Assembly: GCA_964462515.1 (NCBI GenBank) | Contig: CAYWXK010000036.1 | Coordinates: 1-39,016, forward strand | Reading direction: 5' to 3' | Length of the DNA: 39,016 nucleotides | Source of the DNA: CAYWXK01 sp964462515 | GTDB lineage: Bacteria; Planctomycetota; Phycisphaerae; Sedimentisphaerales; Anaerobacaceae | Part shown: positions 15,140 through 23,762 of the stretch, in pieces | Layout: each line of letters starts with the position of its first letter | Numbering within the stretch: the first letter of the stretch is position 1 | Notes under the pieces: model-generated | The model's input: only the letters and a program-made list of their open reading frames with translations | Told to the model about the DNA's origin: nothing | Database searches by the model: none | Translations under genes and position numbers: made by a program

Positions 15140-16579
15140 CTACTTTAAGTTTGCCGGAGCTGTCGGCGCAACCGATTCTTGTCGCGCACCTGCTTTTGGA
15201 AGGGTGAAGCAGAAATTATTTCCCTGTCCATCTGCACTTTTAACCCAGATACGCCCACCGTGCATTTCCACTACCTCCTTTGTTATTGGCAGGCCAAAAG
15301 CAAGCTCCTCTTGTCGAGAGTGAAAATGTTCTTTAATCCAGTCGTTGCGATTAAAAATCTTGTGCAGTTCACTGCTGGTTATCACCGGCCCGTTGTCCTG
15401 TATCTGCACTGTAATCTCGCTGCCGGCATCTGCCGCCTGCACATTGACCTGGCTGTTTGGAGGAGCCGCCTTTATGGCTCTATTTACAAGATTTCTCAAG
15501 ACCTGCAATATCCTCTCATAATCTCCATTGATGGTAACCTCAACATCGGGCATTGAGCTTTTTACCTCGACATTTTTCTGGGCCGCAACAGGCGATAATT
15601 CTTTCACAACTTGCTGGACCGCCGATTGAAAACTAAATCCGCCACGTTTTAACTCCATCTTGCCTGCATCAATCTTGGATAAATCGAGAAACTCATCGAC
15701 AATCGTTTTTGCCTTTTCGAGGTTCTTTTCATCCAGTAACCTCCCGAGTGCTTCTGCTGCCGCAACAGCCGTTTCATTTTGCAGCTGATTTCGCTTTTTC
15801 AATTTCAAATTTGCCGTTTTAAGCTCGTCCTCTATAAGAATTTGCTCCGATATGTCGCGGACAACCCCGACAACCGCCACTTCGTTTCCGTTCGGGTCTT
15901 TGACCATTGACCTCGACAGTGAAACCGGAAATATGCTGTCGTCTTTTCGTTTGTGGTAAAAGCCGACTTCCCACATATCTCCGACAGTTCGTGTCTGAAA
16001 AACGCTTCTTGTGTTGGCGTTTTGCTTCTTTCCTATCCATAGAATGTTGCTGCCCTTTCCAATAACTTCTTCTTCCTTATACCCGTAAGTTTCGCAGAAC
16101 GCCTTGTTGACAAAAATAATTTTGTCATCCATATCCGTGATATAGATACTGTCATTGGTGCTCATAATAGCCCCTGATAGTAATCTTATTTTTTTCTCCG
16201 CCGCGTTGTGTCTGATGGCGTTCTCGACCGTTATTGGAAGCGCTTTAAGGTAGCTTAGCTCAAGGTCCTTTACCAGATAATCGTAGGCGCCTGCCTTCCA
16301 GGCCTTGACCACCGTCTCTTCGTCGCCGACTCCGGTTACGATTATGGTCGGTATATCTTTCACTAATTCGAGAATGTCAAACGCCGTCCCATCCCCAAGC
16401 GAGTAGTCGGAAATCACGATGTCAAACTGCTCGAAACCCAGGACGCTTTTAGCTTCTGATACCGAGCCTGCTATAATGCACTCGTATCCTAAAGCATTGC
16501 TTTCTACAAATCGTTTGAAAGCCATCTGGTCCAGCTCATTATCTTCAACAAGCAAAATTCTGTATCTTGAACCTTCCAT
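15140..16579 (-). CDS. Receiver-PAS protein with degenerate histidine-kinase core
   Basis: The 479-residue cytosolic protein has a receiver domain (1-122; phospho-acceptor Asp in DIVISDYSLGDG, Lys in DYLVKD), a PAS domain (about 148-265, ending VVRDISEQ), a coiled-coil linker, and a region matching only the second helix of a HisKA dimerisation domain (FLDLSKIDAGKMEL). A HATPase-like domain follows (about 335-465). The usual SHDLR/SHELR phospho-acceptor His is absent. The N-box Asn is replaced by Arg367 (NLVNRAIK), the DxGxGI box reads DNGPVI (Asp395), and the GxGLG lid reads AFGLPI. So it probably does not phosphorylate and may act as a phosphate-gated scaffold or ligand sensor. GGGGGTAAG precedes the ATG; the gap after response regulator copy 2 is 11 bases. 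Confidence 0.85.
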   Translation of the reverse strand: MEGSRYRILLVEDNELDQMAFKRFVESNALGYECIIAGSVSEAKSVLGFEQFDIVISDYSLGDGTAFDILELVKDIPTIIVTGVGDEETVVKAWKAGAYDYLVKDLELSYLKALPITVENAIRHNAAEKKIRLLSGAIMSTNDSIYITDMDDKIIFVNKAFCETYGYKEEEVIGKGSNILWIGKKQNANTRSVFQTRTVGDMWEVGFYHKRKDDSIFPVSLSRSMVKDPNGNEVAVVGVVRDISEQILIEDELKTANLKLKKRNQLQNETAVAAAEALGRLLDEKNLEKAKTIVDEFLDLSKIDAGKMELKRGGFSFQSAVQQVVKELSPVAAQKNVEVKSSMPDVEVTINGDYERILQVLRNLVNRAIKAAPPNSQVNVQAADAGSEITVQIQDNGPVITSSELHKIFNRNDWIKEHFHSRQEELAFGLPITKEVVEMHGGRIWVKSADGQGNNFCFTLPKAGARQESVAPTAPANLK

Positions 16580-16590
16580 ATTCTTACCCC

Positions 16591-17004
16591 CTATTCAGTA
16601 ACCTGCATAACGCCAGGTAAAAGATTGATTATTTTGATGGTCTCCAAGAATTCTTCATAATCTATGGATTTGACCATATAGCGACTCGCACCTAATCTCA
16701 AACTTTCAATCGTGTCCTCCTGGGCTGTTGATGTTGTCAATACAAAAACAGGAATACTTTTGAGCGTATCATCCGCTTTTATGACCTTAAGAAATTCCAG
16801 ACCGTTCATTTTTGGCATATTCAAATCCAGTAAAATAAGGCACGGCCTTACATTGCCATCGTTTATTAAATATCTTAGCGCTTCCTCGCCGTTGGTTACC
16901 TCAACCACGGGGTTTGTAACCTTCAGGTCGCCCAGGGCGCGTTTCACGGTCATTGCATCAACGCCGTCGTCTTCAACAAGTAATATGGGCTTCGAGTTCT
17001 GCAT
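16591..17004 (-). CDS. Single-domain response regulator, copy 2, coupled to the large kinase
   Basis: The 137-residue CheY-like receiver has phospho-acceptor Asp in LILLDLNMPKMNG and acidic residues in LLVEDDGVDAM. The usual Lys-Pro becomes Lys-Ser (YMVKSIDY), removing the cis-proline normally found after the conserved Lys. The C-terminus lacks the YWTLSELP tail of the other copies. Its ATG lies inside the 3' end of the histidine kinase gene (32-base overlap), with AGAGG about nine bases upstream, so translation is probably coupled and the kinase is the obvious phosphodonor. Eleven bases separate it from the receiver-PAS gene. Confidence 0.9.
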   Translation of the reverse strand: MQNSKPILLVEDDGVDAMTVKRALGDLKVTNPVVEVTNGEEALRYLINDGNVRPCLILLDLNMPKMNGLEFLKVIKADDTLKSIPVFVLTTSTAQEDTIESLRLGASRYMVKSIDYEEFLETIKIINLLPGVMQVTE

Positions 17005-20000
17005 TCTTGACCTCTATTTTCTGCTTTGGCAGCGTAAAAAAGAATGTGCTTCCCTCGCCTACCTTTGATTCGACCCAAATTCTGCCGCCGTATAGTTCCA
17101 CGATTTTCTTTGCGACGGTAAGACCAATGCCGGTGCTTTCAACACTGTCTCGAGGCGCCAACGTCTGGAATATCTGGAAGATTTTCTCAAAGAATCTTTC
17201 TTCGATACCCGGCCCGTTGTCGGCAACGCTAAACTTCCAAAATCCGTTTTCTTCAATACAGCCGACTTTTATTAGGCCCTGCGGTTTATCCATATATTTG
17301 ACGGCATTGCTCAATAGATTCTGGAACACTTGCATAGTTCGGGTCGGCTCACATTCAATTACAGGCAATTCATTCTCGACTGTGATGGTGATATTTTCCG
17401 GCGGAGCAATCATATCGATTATCTCAGGAACGAGCTTATTTAAGTCCACGAAGGACTGTTTCTCTTGTATGCGTCCGACCCTGGAGTATTCGAGAATTCC
17501 GTTTATCAGGTTGTTCATCCGGTCAACGCGGCCCGAAAGCAACCTTATTTGCTCCTTCCCCTGCTCATCAAATTTATCTCTATAGTCGGCTGATAACCAG
17601 CCCGCTAAAGTCTTAATCCCTCGCAGTGGCGCTTTCAAATCGTGCGAAACTACGTAAGCAAAATCCTTCAATTCACGATTGACACTTTCCACTTCTTTGA
17701 GAAGCTCTGCCTGTCTTTGCTCTGCCCGCTTACGCTCCGTGATATCCCAGAAAATGCCTAATACTCCAGTGACATTATCGTGCTGGTCTTTGACAGGGGT
17801 TTTGACCGTATAGACAACTGTTTCCTGGCCGTCCTGGGTATATTTTTCCTCTATATCTTCCGACTTCCCTGACTCCATAATTCTTTTATCATCAGCCCTG
17901 TATTTCTCCGCTAAATCTTTAGGGTAAAAATCATAGTCTGTTTTGCCTGCAATTTCCTCGGGTTTAATTCCTAAATCGTGGGCGTAATTCTCGTTGCAGG
18001 ACACATAAACGGAGTTTTTATCCTTGTAAAATATGTTTTGACGAAGATTCTCAAGAAGCGTTTTATACTTGTTCTCACTCGCCCGCAGTTTTTCCTCCAT
18101 CTGTTTACGCTCGGTGATATCAACGTTGACCTCGGCTACCAGCCACTTGCCTTTATCATTTTGAAACGGTCTGGTGGTTACCTGAATAGGTCTGTTGTTT
18201 TCTCTGGGCAGCACCTCTTCCGTGACGGCGATACTTTTTGTTTCAAGTGCCTTAACAATTCCACACCCCGGGCATACTTCATTGCGACCCATAAAGTATT
18301 CGTAACATTTTCTGCCCATTGGGTCGCCATATACTTTTTGCCATGCCGGGTCGATGTATTGAATGTTGAATTGTGAATCAATAATATCTAAGCCCGTGTT
18401 TGTAGCGCCAAGTATGAATTCAATTTGTTGCTTTAGGTTCTTTATCTCCTCCTCCGCCCTCTTACGGTCGGTTATATCGAGCGAATAAAGAATTACCTGT
18501 GAGACAGCCCCGTTTGTATCAAAAATGGGGTAACCGTGAACTTCGACGTTCCGCAGATTCCCGTCTTTGTCAAGATGAACGTGTTCCACCATTGCCGGTT
18601 TCTTAGTCTCTATAATTATTGCAACCGGACACGGGCGCTCGGTCCCATCACAGGGTGCATCGCGTCCGTGTGTGGATTCATAACAAGTTGCCTTTTCATA
18701 TAAACGTTCGGCCTGGGCAGCCTGGTTCGACATTTTGATTGTGTAGTTATTAGCATCGATAACATAGAAAGGATGCGTCAAGGATTCCAAAATACTATTG
18801 AGGAACTCATTCTGTTTCTGTATTTGTTCCTTATTGGCTATCAGTGCCTCCTCCATTTGTTTGCGCTCGGTGATGTCGCGTGCAATCGCTATTATGTAAT
18901 CTTCTTTCTCCTCCTTTACGAAATTTAGACTGGTCTCTGCGAAGAATCTGGTTCCATCTTTGCATTTATGCCGGCCTTGTATGATGATGTCGCCTTTTAG
19001 TTTTAGTTCTTCTATCTGCTGTTGCCATGAGAGACCTTCGGGAAACTCTTCGATGTCCTTAAAGCTCATCTCGAGCAATTCTTTTCTACTGTACCCCAGG
19101 CTCTGGCAGGCCCGCTCGTTCACATCTAAAAAACGTCCCCATTTCGGCTCTAAAATGAAAATACAGTCGTTTGATTGGTCTATCAGAGTCCTGAATAGTC
19201 GCAGCTTGTCTGTTGCCTGTTTGAGTTCTGCGATTCTGCCGAGTTTCTCACAAACGGCATTCAGCAGAGTGCCCTCTTCTTTAAGAAATGACCCTTCCCC
19301 GTTCTCTTGCCTTTCCTGGAGGCAATAGACCTCGATGCTTCCCGCCTTTTCCCCGCGGACTAAAATGTCGCCCCACTGGCTGTGCTCAGTTTTCTGGAAG
19401 TTATCAGTCTTATATTGTATCCCGTTAAATGTGATTCTTACGCAGGTTATATCAGGATACCGATATGTACTGCGAATCAGCCCTGTTGTTTCTTGAAAGA
19501 TTTGGTCTAATGAAATTTGCGGCTGCACGGCAAGCCTTGACAATCCATAAAGGCAGTTAAGATGTTTTATGTGCTGCTGCAGTTTAACTTGCGCACGCTT
19601 GCGCTCGGCGATTTCTTTATTGAGGTCATCTATGGATATGGTGGTCTTTTTTAAATCCGTTGCCATCTGGTTAAAGGTATTGGCCAAAGAGCCAAATTCA
19701 TCTTTTGATTTTACCTCTATCACCGTATCTAATTTACCTTTACCTATTTCTCCGGCAGCAAAACTTAGCCTGGCCAAAGGCAGGGACACATCTTTACTAA
19801 AAAGATAGATAACCAACGCCAGCACGGGCAATATAACCAGAAACATTATTATGAGCATTTTTAATAGTTTAGTGACCGGGCCGAAAATGACCCGCGTGGG
19901 TACATTAAAGAGAATGATCCAGTCATTCCCTTTAAAGTCTAAATACCCCTGCTCCCGACAAAAGGCCTGGAGCATTGTCTCTTTCTCATCCGGATTCCAG

Positions 20001-20716
20001 CGCTTTACGCTGCCGAAAATCTTATCCCGCTGAGCTATCTTTATTGACTCCCGCCCCGGCAGATTCTCTTTTAGTATGCCTTCGCGATTGTGATTAGAAT
20101 AGATTAAAAGGCCATCTTTGTTTACTATGTCTATCTCTTCTTCTTCTTGGATTCCCGCGAATCCCTTTATCATCTCAAATAGCCGGCTTGTCGGAATCCG
20201 GGCAACCACTACCCCTATTGCCCTGCCTTCCTTATTATTTACCGCAGAGGCAAAATAGGCTATGGGCACCTGAAGATCTTTTGCGATACGCACGTCGCTG
20301 GCAGCGCTCACCTTTCCTGCTAAAACATCCTCCCAGTAGCGTGTCATCGGGTGCTGCTCGCCGATGCGCAATCCTGCGGTATCGGCAATCCGGATACGGT
20401 CTAAATTAAAGAAGGAAAGGGAAATATAGCACTTGTAGGCATTTCTGAAGAAGATGAGTCTTTCGGTAATCTCTTCAGCGGTGGCGTCTCCAGAGCTAAT
20501 CACCGGATCATGGGAAATAACACTTATATCGCTTAACCTCTCATATAAGAAATGGTCCATCGTATCCATAGCAAAAAAGACGCGGTTTTCCATACGCGCC
20601 CTAACATCGCCTTCCAGTATCTTTTCCACTTGAAAATAGGCAATGGTAAACACAACGGCGGCAAAGATTGCACATATGCTTATGAATAGAACTGTTAATT
20701 TAGGGGCGAATTTCAT
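16973..20716 (-). CDS. Multi-sensor membrane histidine kinase (Cache-HAMP-GAF-4xPAS)
   Basis: The 1247-residue inner-membrane kinase has TM1 (about 7-27), a periplasmic double-Cache sensor (about 35-275), TM2 (about 283-305), HAMP (306-358), a coiled coil and a GAF-like domain (about 385-500). Four PAS domains follow, starting near 505, 642, 765 and 882, each ending in a DITERK-type motif. Next come HisKA with phospho-acceptor His1025 (VVSHDLKAPLRG) and a full HATPase (NLLSNAVKY, DNGPGI, GIGLTVAKK). PAS2 and PAS3 carry Cys clusters (CYESTHGRDAPC...CP and CYEY...CPGC). GGAG precedes the ATG by eight bases. It lies 34 bases after the substrate-binding protein gene and overlaps the response regulator at 17004. 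It likely senses a small ligand in the periplasm, possibly delivered by that binding protein. Confidence 0.93.
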   Translation of the reverse strand: MKFAPKLTVLFISICAIFAAVVFTIAYFQVEKILEGDVRARMENRVFFAMDTMDHFLYERLSDISVISHDPVISSGDATAEEITERLIFFRNAYKCYISLSFFNLDRIRIADTAGLRIGEQHPMTRYWEDVLAGKVSAASDVRIAKDLQVPIAYFASAVNNKEGRAIGVVVARIPTSRLFEMIKGFAGIQEEEEIDIVNKDGLLIYSNHNREGILKENLPGRESIKIAQRDKIFGSVKRWNPDEKETMLQAFCREQGYLDFKGNDWIILFNVPTRVIFGPVTKLLKMLIIMFLVILPVLALVIYLFSKDVSLPLARLSFAAGEIGKGKLDTVIEVKSKDEFGSLANTFNQMATDLKKTTISIDDLNKEIAERKRAQVKLQQHIKHLNCLYGLSRLAVQPQISLDQIFQETTGLIRSTYRYPDITCVRITFNGIQYKTDNFQKTEHSQWGDILVRGEKAGSIEVYCLQERQENGEGSFLKEEGTLLNAVCEKLGRIAELKQATDKLRLFRTLIDQSNDCIFILEPKWGRFLDVNERACQSLGYSRKELLEMSFKDIEEFPEGLSWQQQIEELKLKGDIIIQGRHKCKDGTRFFAETSLNFVKEEKEDYIIAIARDITERKQMEEALIANKEQIQKQNEFLNSILESLTHPFYVIDANNYTIKMSNQAAQAERLYEKATCYESTHGRDAPCDGTERPCPVAIIIETKKPAMVEHVHLDKDGNLRNVEVHGYPIFDTNGAVSQVILYSLDITDRKRAEEEIKNLKQQIEFILGATNTGLDIIDSQFNIQYIDPAWQKVYGDPMGRKCYEYFMGRNEVCPGCGIVKALETKSIAVTEEVLPRENNRPIQVTTRPFQNDKGKWLVAEVNVDITERKQMEEKLRASENKYKTLLENLRQNIFYKDKNSVYVSCNENYAHDLGIKPEEIAGKTDYDFYPKDLAEKYRADDKRIMESGKSEDIEEKYTQDGQETVVYTVKTPVKDQHDNVTGVLGIFWDITERKRAEQRQAELLKEVESVNRELKDFAYVVSHDLKAPLRGIKTLAGWLSADYRDKFDEQGKEQIRLLSGRVDRMNNLINGILEYSRVGRIQEKQSFVDLNKLVPEIIDMIAPPENITITVENELPVIECEPTRTMQVFQNLLSNAVKYMDKPQGLIKVGCIEENGFWKFSVADNGPGIEERFFEKIFQIFQTLAPRDSVESTGIGLTVAKKIVELYGGRIWVESKVGEGSTFFFTLPKQKIEVKNAELEAHITC

Positions 20717-20750
20717 TATTAGTCTCCAGCTATCGGCTATCAGCTTTCAT

Positions 20751-21770
20751 TTATTTTCCCAATTCCTCAACAAATCTCGGCTCGATTATCTTATCCAAAT
20801 CCGGAAGGTGCGATAATTGCCCTCTCTTCAGATAAAAGTCCGCGATTATCTTCCCTGAGCCAAATAAGGAAGAGGTCTCATCGCTCTTCTGCATGGCCTT
20901 AAGGTTCTCTTTTAAATCCGGATGATGAACCCCGCTTATACCCTCCTGCATTTCGGCCTCAGACATATCCTCATTTTTTGCCATAATCTTTATTGCTTCT
21001 TCTTTATGGGCATAAAGAAAATCCCTTGCCTCTAACAATGATTTTACAATCGCCTTTATCTCGCCAGGCCGTTCCTTTATCACCCTGGCGTTAAAAACCA
21101 AGACATCGGTAATTAAGCCCGGCACATATTGGGCTTCTGCCAGGACTTTATAACCCTTTTTTATGGCAACGGTTTTTGCCGGCTCCCATGTATGGCCGGC
21201 GTCGATTATGCCTTTCTCCATCGCCATTGGGACATCCATGGCAAGCACTATCTCAAAACGCACCTCTTGCTCTTTTACGCCCGACTTTTCAAGGGCCGCA
21301 AGCACAAAGAGATGCGAAAAGGTATTTATGCCCTCAATGCCGACCTTTTTTCCCTTTAAACCGGATAGATCCTTGAATTCCGGTTTACCCACAATCACGT
21401 CGGCGCTAACGCAATAGTCCCCTACATAGACTACGCGTGAGGATATGCCTTCGGAACTCAGTAGGATAGCGTCGGAGTAGACTCCCAAAATGCCGTCCAC
21501 CTTGCCGTCAATATAACGCTGCCTGCATGGGGCATAATTTTTATCAAATACAAGTTCTACCCTCGCGCCGTTCTTTTCAAAATAACCCTTCTCCTTGGCA
21601 ATATAAGCGTGGGCATGACCTGCCCAGGAATTGATAGAAATTTTTATCGGCGGCTTCGCCTCGGGCCTCTTGGCACAGTCTGTCGCTGCTATCAGGATAG
21701 AACATATTATTAACACTATTATTCGTTTTATTGCTCTGCCTTCTTTTAAGTTATCCGTCTTCATTTCCAT
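20751..21770 (-). CDS. Periplasmic substrate-binding protein, NMT1/SsuA-like, without ABC partners
   Basis: The 339-residue protein has an N-terminal hydrophobic segment (about 15-30, RIIVLIICSILIAA) followed by Cys in ATDCAKRP, possibly a non-standard lipobox. A type II periplasmic binding fold follows: ISINSWAGHAHAYIAKEKGYFEKNGARVEL, DGILGVYSDAILLSSEG and LKGKKVGIEG. Homologues bind nitrate, taurine, sulfonates or pyrimidine precursors. No permease or ATPase gene lies nearby. Instead it is 34 bases before the Cache-domain kinase and 25 bases after a barrel protein gene, so a sensory role (presenting ligand to the kinase) is more likely than transport; this is inference. The start has only a weak ribosome-binding site (AGGTG, about 13 bases upstream). 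Confidence 0.82.
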   Translation of the reverse strand: MEMKTDNLKEGRAIKRIIVLIICSILIAATDCAKRPEAKPPIKISINSWAGHAHAYIAKEKGYFEKNGARVELVFDKNYAPCRQRYIDGKVDGILGVYSDAILLSSEGISSRVVYVGDYCVSADVIVGKPEFKDLSGLKGKKVGIEGINTFSHLFVLAALEKSGVKEQEVRFEIVLAMDVPMAMEKGIIDAGHTWEPAKTVAIKKGYKVLAEAQYVPGLITDVLVFNARVIKERPGEIKAIVKSLLEARDFLYAHKEEAIKIMAKNEDMSEAEMQEGISGVHHPDLKENLKAMQKSDETSSLFGSGKIIADFYLKRGQLSHLPDLDKIIEPRFVEELGK

Positions 21771-21795
21771 TTTTGTCTCGCACCTGAAAGTAATC

Positions 21796-22686
21796 TCAGA
21801 ACCGGTAAGTCACATTTAGCCCGCACCAGAGCTCATCTTCATCATTGACCGAATCATCCATTGATATTTGATAATTTACAGACGGCGTCATCATTAGATT
21901 CCCCATTTCAAGATTTGTGCTCACGCCGATAACAGTATGCGACCAGTCGTGGTCCACTTCCTTACCCCCGAATCCGTCGTTGTAGGTTATGTCTCCGGAG
22001 AATCTGAATACCTGCTTCTGGCCGTTCGGCCAAAAATTGGTCACCCCAAGGTCGTATGCAAGTCCTAAGACATGGACAAATCCTTCGACGCCTCTGACGT
22101 CCGAGTTGCTCTCGCTCGACCACAAAGCACCTGCGTAATAGCTTGGGACAAGTGGGCTGTCCGCAATCGTAAAGGCCTTAGGCCAGCAAAGGCAGGCGCC
22201 GACCTCCTGGGTGTCGCCGTTATGTCCCGGCTGTTTCGGTTTGCCGTAGTAAAAGTAATTGGCGGTAACTTTGGTGGCGTATTGCTTGTCTTCAAAAAAG
22301 GCTTTTGTATAAAAAGCAGCATAGTCCAGCTCAACAGATTTCTCAAAGCCGCTCGATAATGGATAGACACCGATGATTTTTCCGCTCAAACCACTGTCAC
22401 CCAAAGTTATGGTTCCTACGGGAATAAATGCACCGTGGTCATCAAGCAAATCAAACCCTTGCCACATATATTTGCTTACCACTGTGGTAGTCGACTCGAG
22501 TCCAATCTTACCTTCTTCGGTTATGCGACCAATATCCAGCAGGTCAAAACCATACCACTGATGTTTGATAACCGGCGTTGTATTTATGTCGGTCTCCTGA
22601 CTGGCTTCTGCAATCTCCTGGCACCGCGACACTCCAGCGGCGCATAACAAAATCACAGCACTTAGTTTTAACATTTTAGTTTTCAC
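21796..22686 (-). CDS. Outer-membrane beta-barrel protein of unknown substrate
   Basis: The predicted 296-residue precursor has a signal peptide (KMLKLSAVILLCAAGVSRC). The following region repeats WYGFDLLDIGR and WQGFDLLDDHG, two short near-duplicates. It then becomes a series of amphipathic beta strands (GLAYDLGVTNFW, FRFSGDITYNDG) and ends in TYRF, the outer-membrane insertion signal. It resembles barrel proteins found beside sensory or uptake genes, but I cannot name a family with certainty. The open frame extends to a TTG at 22731. GTG 22686 is preferred because GGGGTGG lies seven bases upstream and the signal peptide then starts directly. ATG 22674 is the other option. It lies 25 bases before the binding-protein gene and is probably co-transcribed with it. 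Confidence 0.72.
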   Translation of the reverse strand: MKTKMLKLSAVILLCAAGVSRCQEIAEASQETDINTTPVIKHQWYGFDLLDIGRITEEGKIGLESTTTVVSKYMWQGFDLLDDHGAFIPVGTITLGDSGLSGKIIGVYPLSSGFEKSVELDYAAFYTKAFFEDKQYATKVTANYFYYGKPKQPGHNGDTQEVGACLCWPKAFTIADSPLVPSYYAGALWSSESNSDVRGVEGFVHVLGLAYDLGVTNFWPNGQKQVFRFSGDITYNDGFGGKEVDHDWSHTVIGVSTNLEMGNLMMTPSVNYQISMDDSVNDEDELWCGLNVTYRF

Positions 22687-22797
22687 GACTATGCCACCCC
22701 AAAATTTGAATTTAGTACTAACGGCCCCCAATACGACAAGTCAGATTCTCAATTACAAATTCTTGGCGATAACTCTATTTTTATTGTGTCTGCCCAG

Positions 22798-23271
22798 TTA
22801 TGTCTGACTGGCAGCCCCAACCTCGACTTTGCTTTCCCTCAACCCGTTACCATTTGGCCCTTCTGGTAATTCGCTTAACGTCCAGTAAAGGTCAATTACT
22901 CTAATCGTTTCCACAAAGTTCTTGTAGTCGGTCGGCTTTATCATATAACCCGCAACGCTTAACCCGAAACTCTTGACACGGTCCTCATCGTTCTTCGAGG
23001 TAGTCAAAACTACAACGGGAATTTTCCTTAATTCATCATCGTTCTTGGCAATCTTCAAAAATTCAATTCCGTTCATTTTTGGCATATTTAAGTCTAAAAG
23101 TATTACACAGGGTGTCCTATTTACTTTGTCTGTGAGATACTCTAATGCCTCTTCTCCGTTGAGCTTGCAAATTAGCGGATTTGTGATTTTCAAGTCGCTA
23201 AACGCCCTTTTTACCGTCATTGCATCGACGTCATCGTCCTCGACTAACAACACTGGTTTGTAGTTTCGCAT
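22798..23271 (-). CDS. Single-domain response regulator, copy 3
   Basis: The 157-residue CheY-like receiver is very close to copies 1 and 2: LLVEDDDVDAMTVKRAF, phospho-acceptor Asp in VILLDLNMPKMNG, VVLTTSKNDED, and Lys-Pro in GYMIKPTDY. It ends YWTLSELPEGPNGN plus an extra 14-residue tail not seen in the other copies. GGGGGTAAAGG stands just before the ATG. Immediately upstream is a decayed copy of the large kinase's 3' end, so this gene seems to descend from a duplicated kinase-regulator pair that lost its kinase. It is the first intact gene of the minus-strand signalling block, 111 bases before the barrel protein. Confidence 0.9.
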   Translation of the reverse strand: MRNYKPVLLVEDDDVDAMTVKRAFSDLKITNPLICKLNGEEALEYLTDKVNRTPCVILLDLNMPKMNGIEFLKIAKNDDELRKIPVVVLTTSKNDEDRVKSFGLSVAGYMIKPTDYKNFVETIRVIDLYWTLSELPEGPNGNGLRESKVEVGAASQT

Positions 23272-23345
23272 CCTTTACCCCCATTTCTTGTCTTGCTAAT
23301 ATAAAAAAGAACGTGCTTCCTTACTCCTACCTTTGACTCCACCTG
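23272..23345 (-). pseudogene. Remnant of a histidine-kinase 3' end
   Basis: Reading the minus strand, about 74 bases match the kinase 3' end and junction at 16995-17075. Shared blocks include TAAAAAAGAA(C/T)GTGCTTCC and CCTACCTTTGA(C/T)TC. Translated in shifting frames this gives an ESKVG...FF...K tail like the intact kinase (VESKVGEGSTFFFTLPKQ), with at least one frameshift. Homology fades at about 23345. It is evidence of a partly deleted duplicate of the kinase-regulator pair. Confidence 0.7.
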
Positions 23346-23424
23346 CTCCGGCAAAATCCGTATGCACTCTTTTGCTGTAATGCCGTCAGGCATCCCCCGG
23401 CGGAGCCTTCGTAAAGGTTCATTT

Positions 23425-23523
23425 ACTCCGTTAGAAAGCCCTCTGTGTCTTCTGTCCCGCTGCCCCATCTTGCGACGCAGAGGGCAGGCGAATACAGAAA
23501 CGTGGTCAGCTTTCTAACGGAGT
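23425..23523. repeat. 99-bp inverted repeat with nested stems
   Basis: The outer arms ACTCCGTTAGAAAGC (23425-23439) and GCTTTCTAACGGAGT (23509-23523) are perfect over 15 bases. Inside, CCCTCTGTGTC (about 23439) can pair with GACGCAGAGGG (23474-23484), and TTCTGT with ACAGAA. The structure could be a small RNA, or a non-autonomous mobile element. Confidence 0.85.
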
Positions 23524-23742
23524 TTAATTCTCGTATCGGTTCTGATTAGGTGTTTATGCAGATTCTTCAAGATTCAGTAACCGAATGTGTTCAATCTTTT
23601 TTTATAACCCCCTGATTCAAAACCCCCATAGAGAAAGCGTTCACACTTTCCTACTGCACAGTATTATCGTCAGATATACAAAGCCGTTTCAGAAGAAAAT
23701 ACTTTTTTGTGACGGCATTGAAAAATTCTCGCCTATTTTCGG

Positions 23743-23762
23743 TCCGCCATCCGTCTGGCGGA
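23743..23762. repeat. Short GC palindrome
   Basis: TCCGCCA-TCCGTC-TGGCGGA is a perfect seven-base-pair stem with a six-base loop. It stands alone in non-coding DNA and fits the palindromic-element pattern of the window. Confidence 0.7.

Noticed and set aside
16973..20716. Phytochrome-type photosensor
   Set aside because: The C-terminal kinase part resembles bacteriophytochrome kinases, but no PHY domain or bilin-binding Cys context is visible; the sensor half is Cache-HAMP-GAF-PAS.
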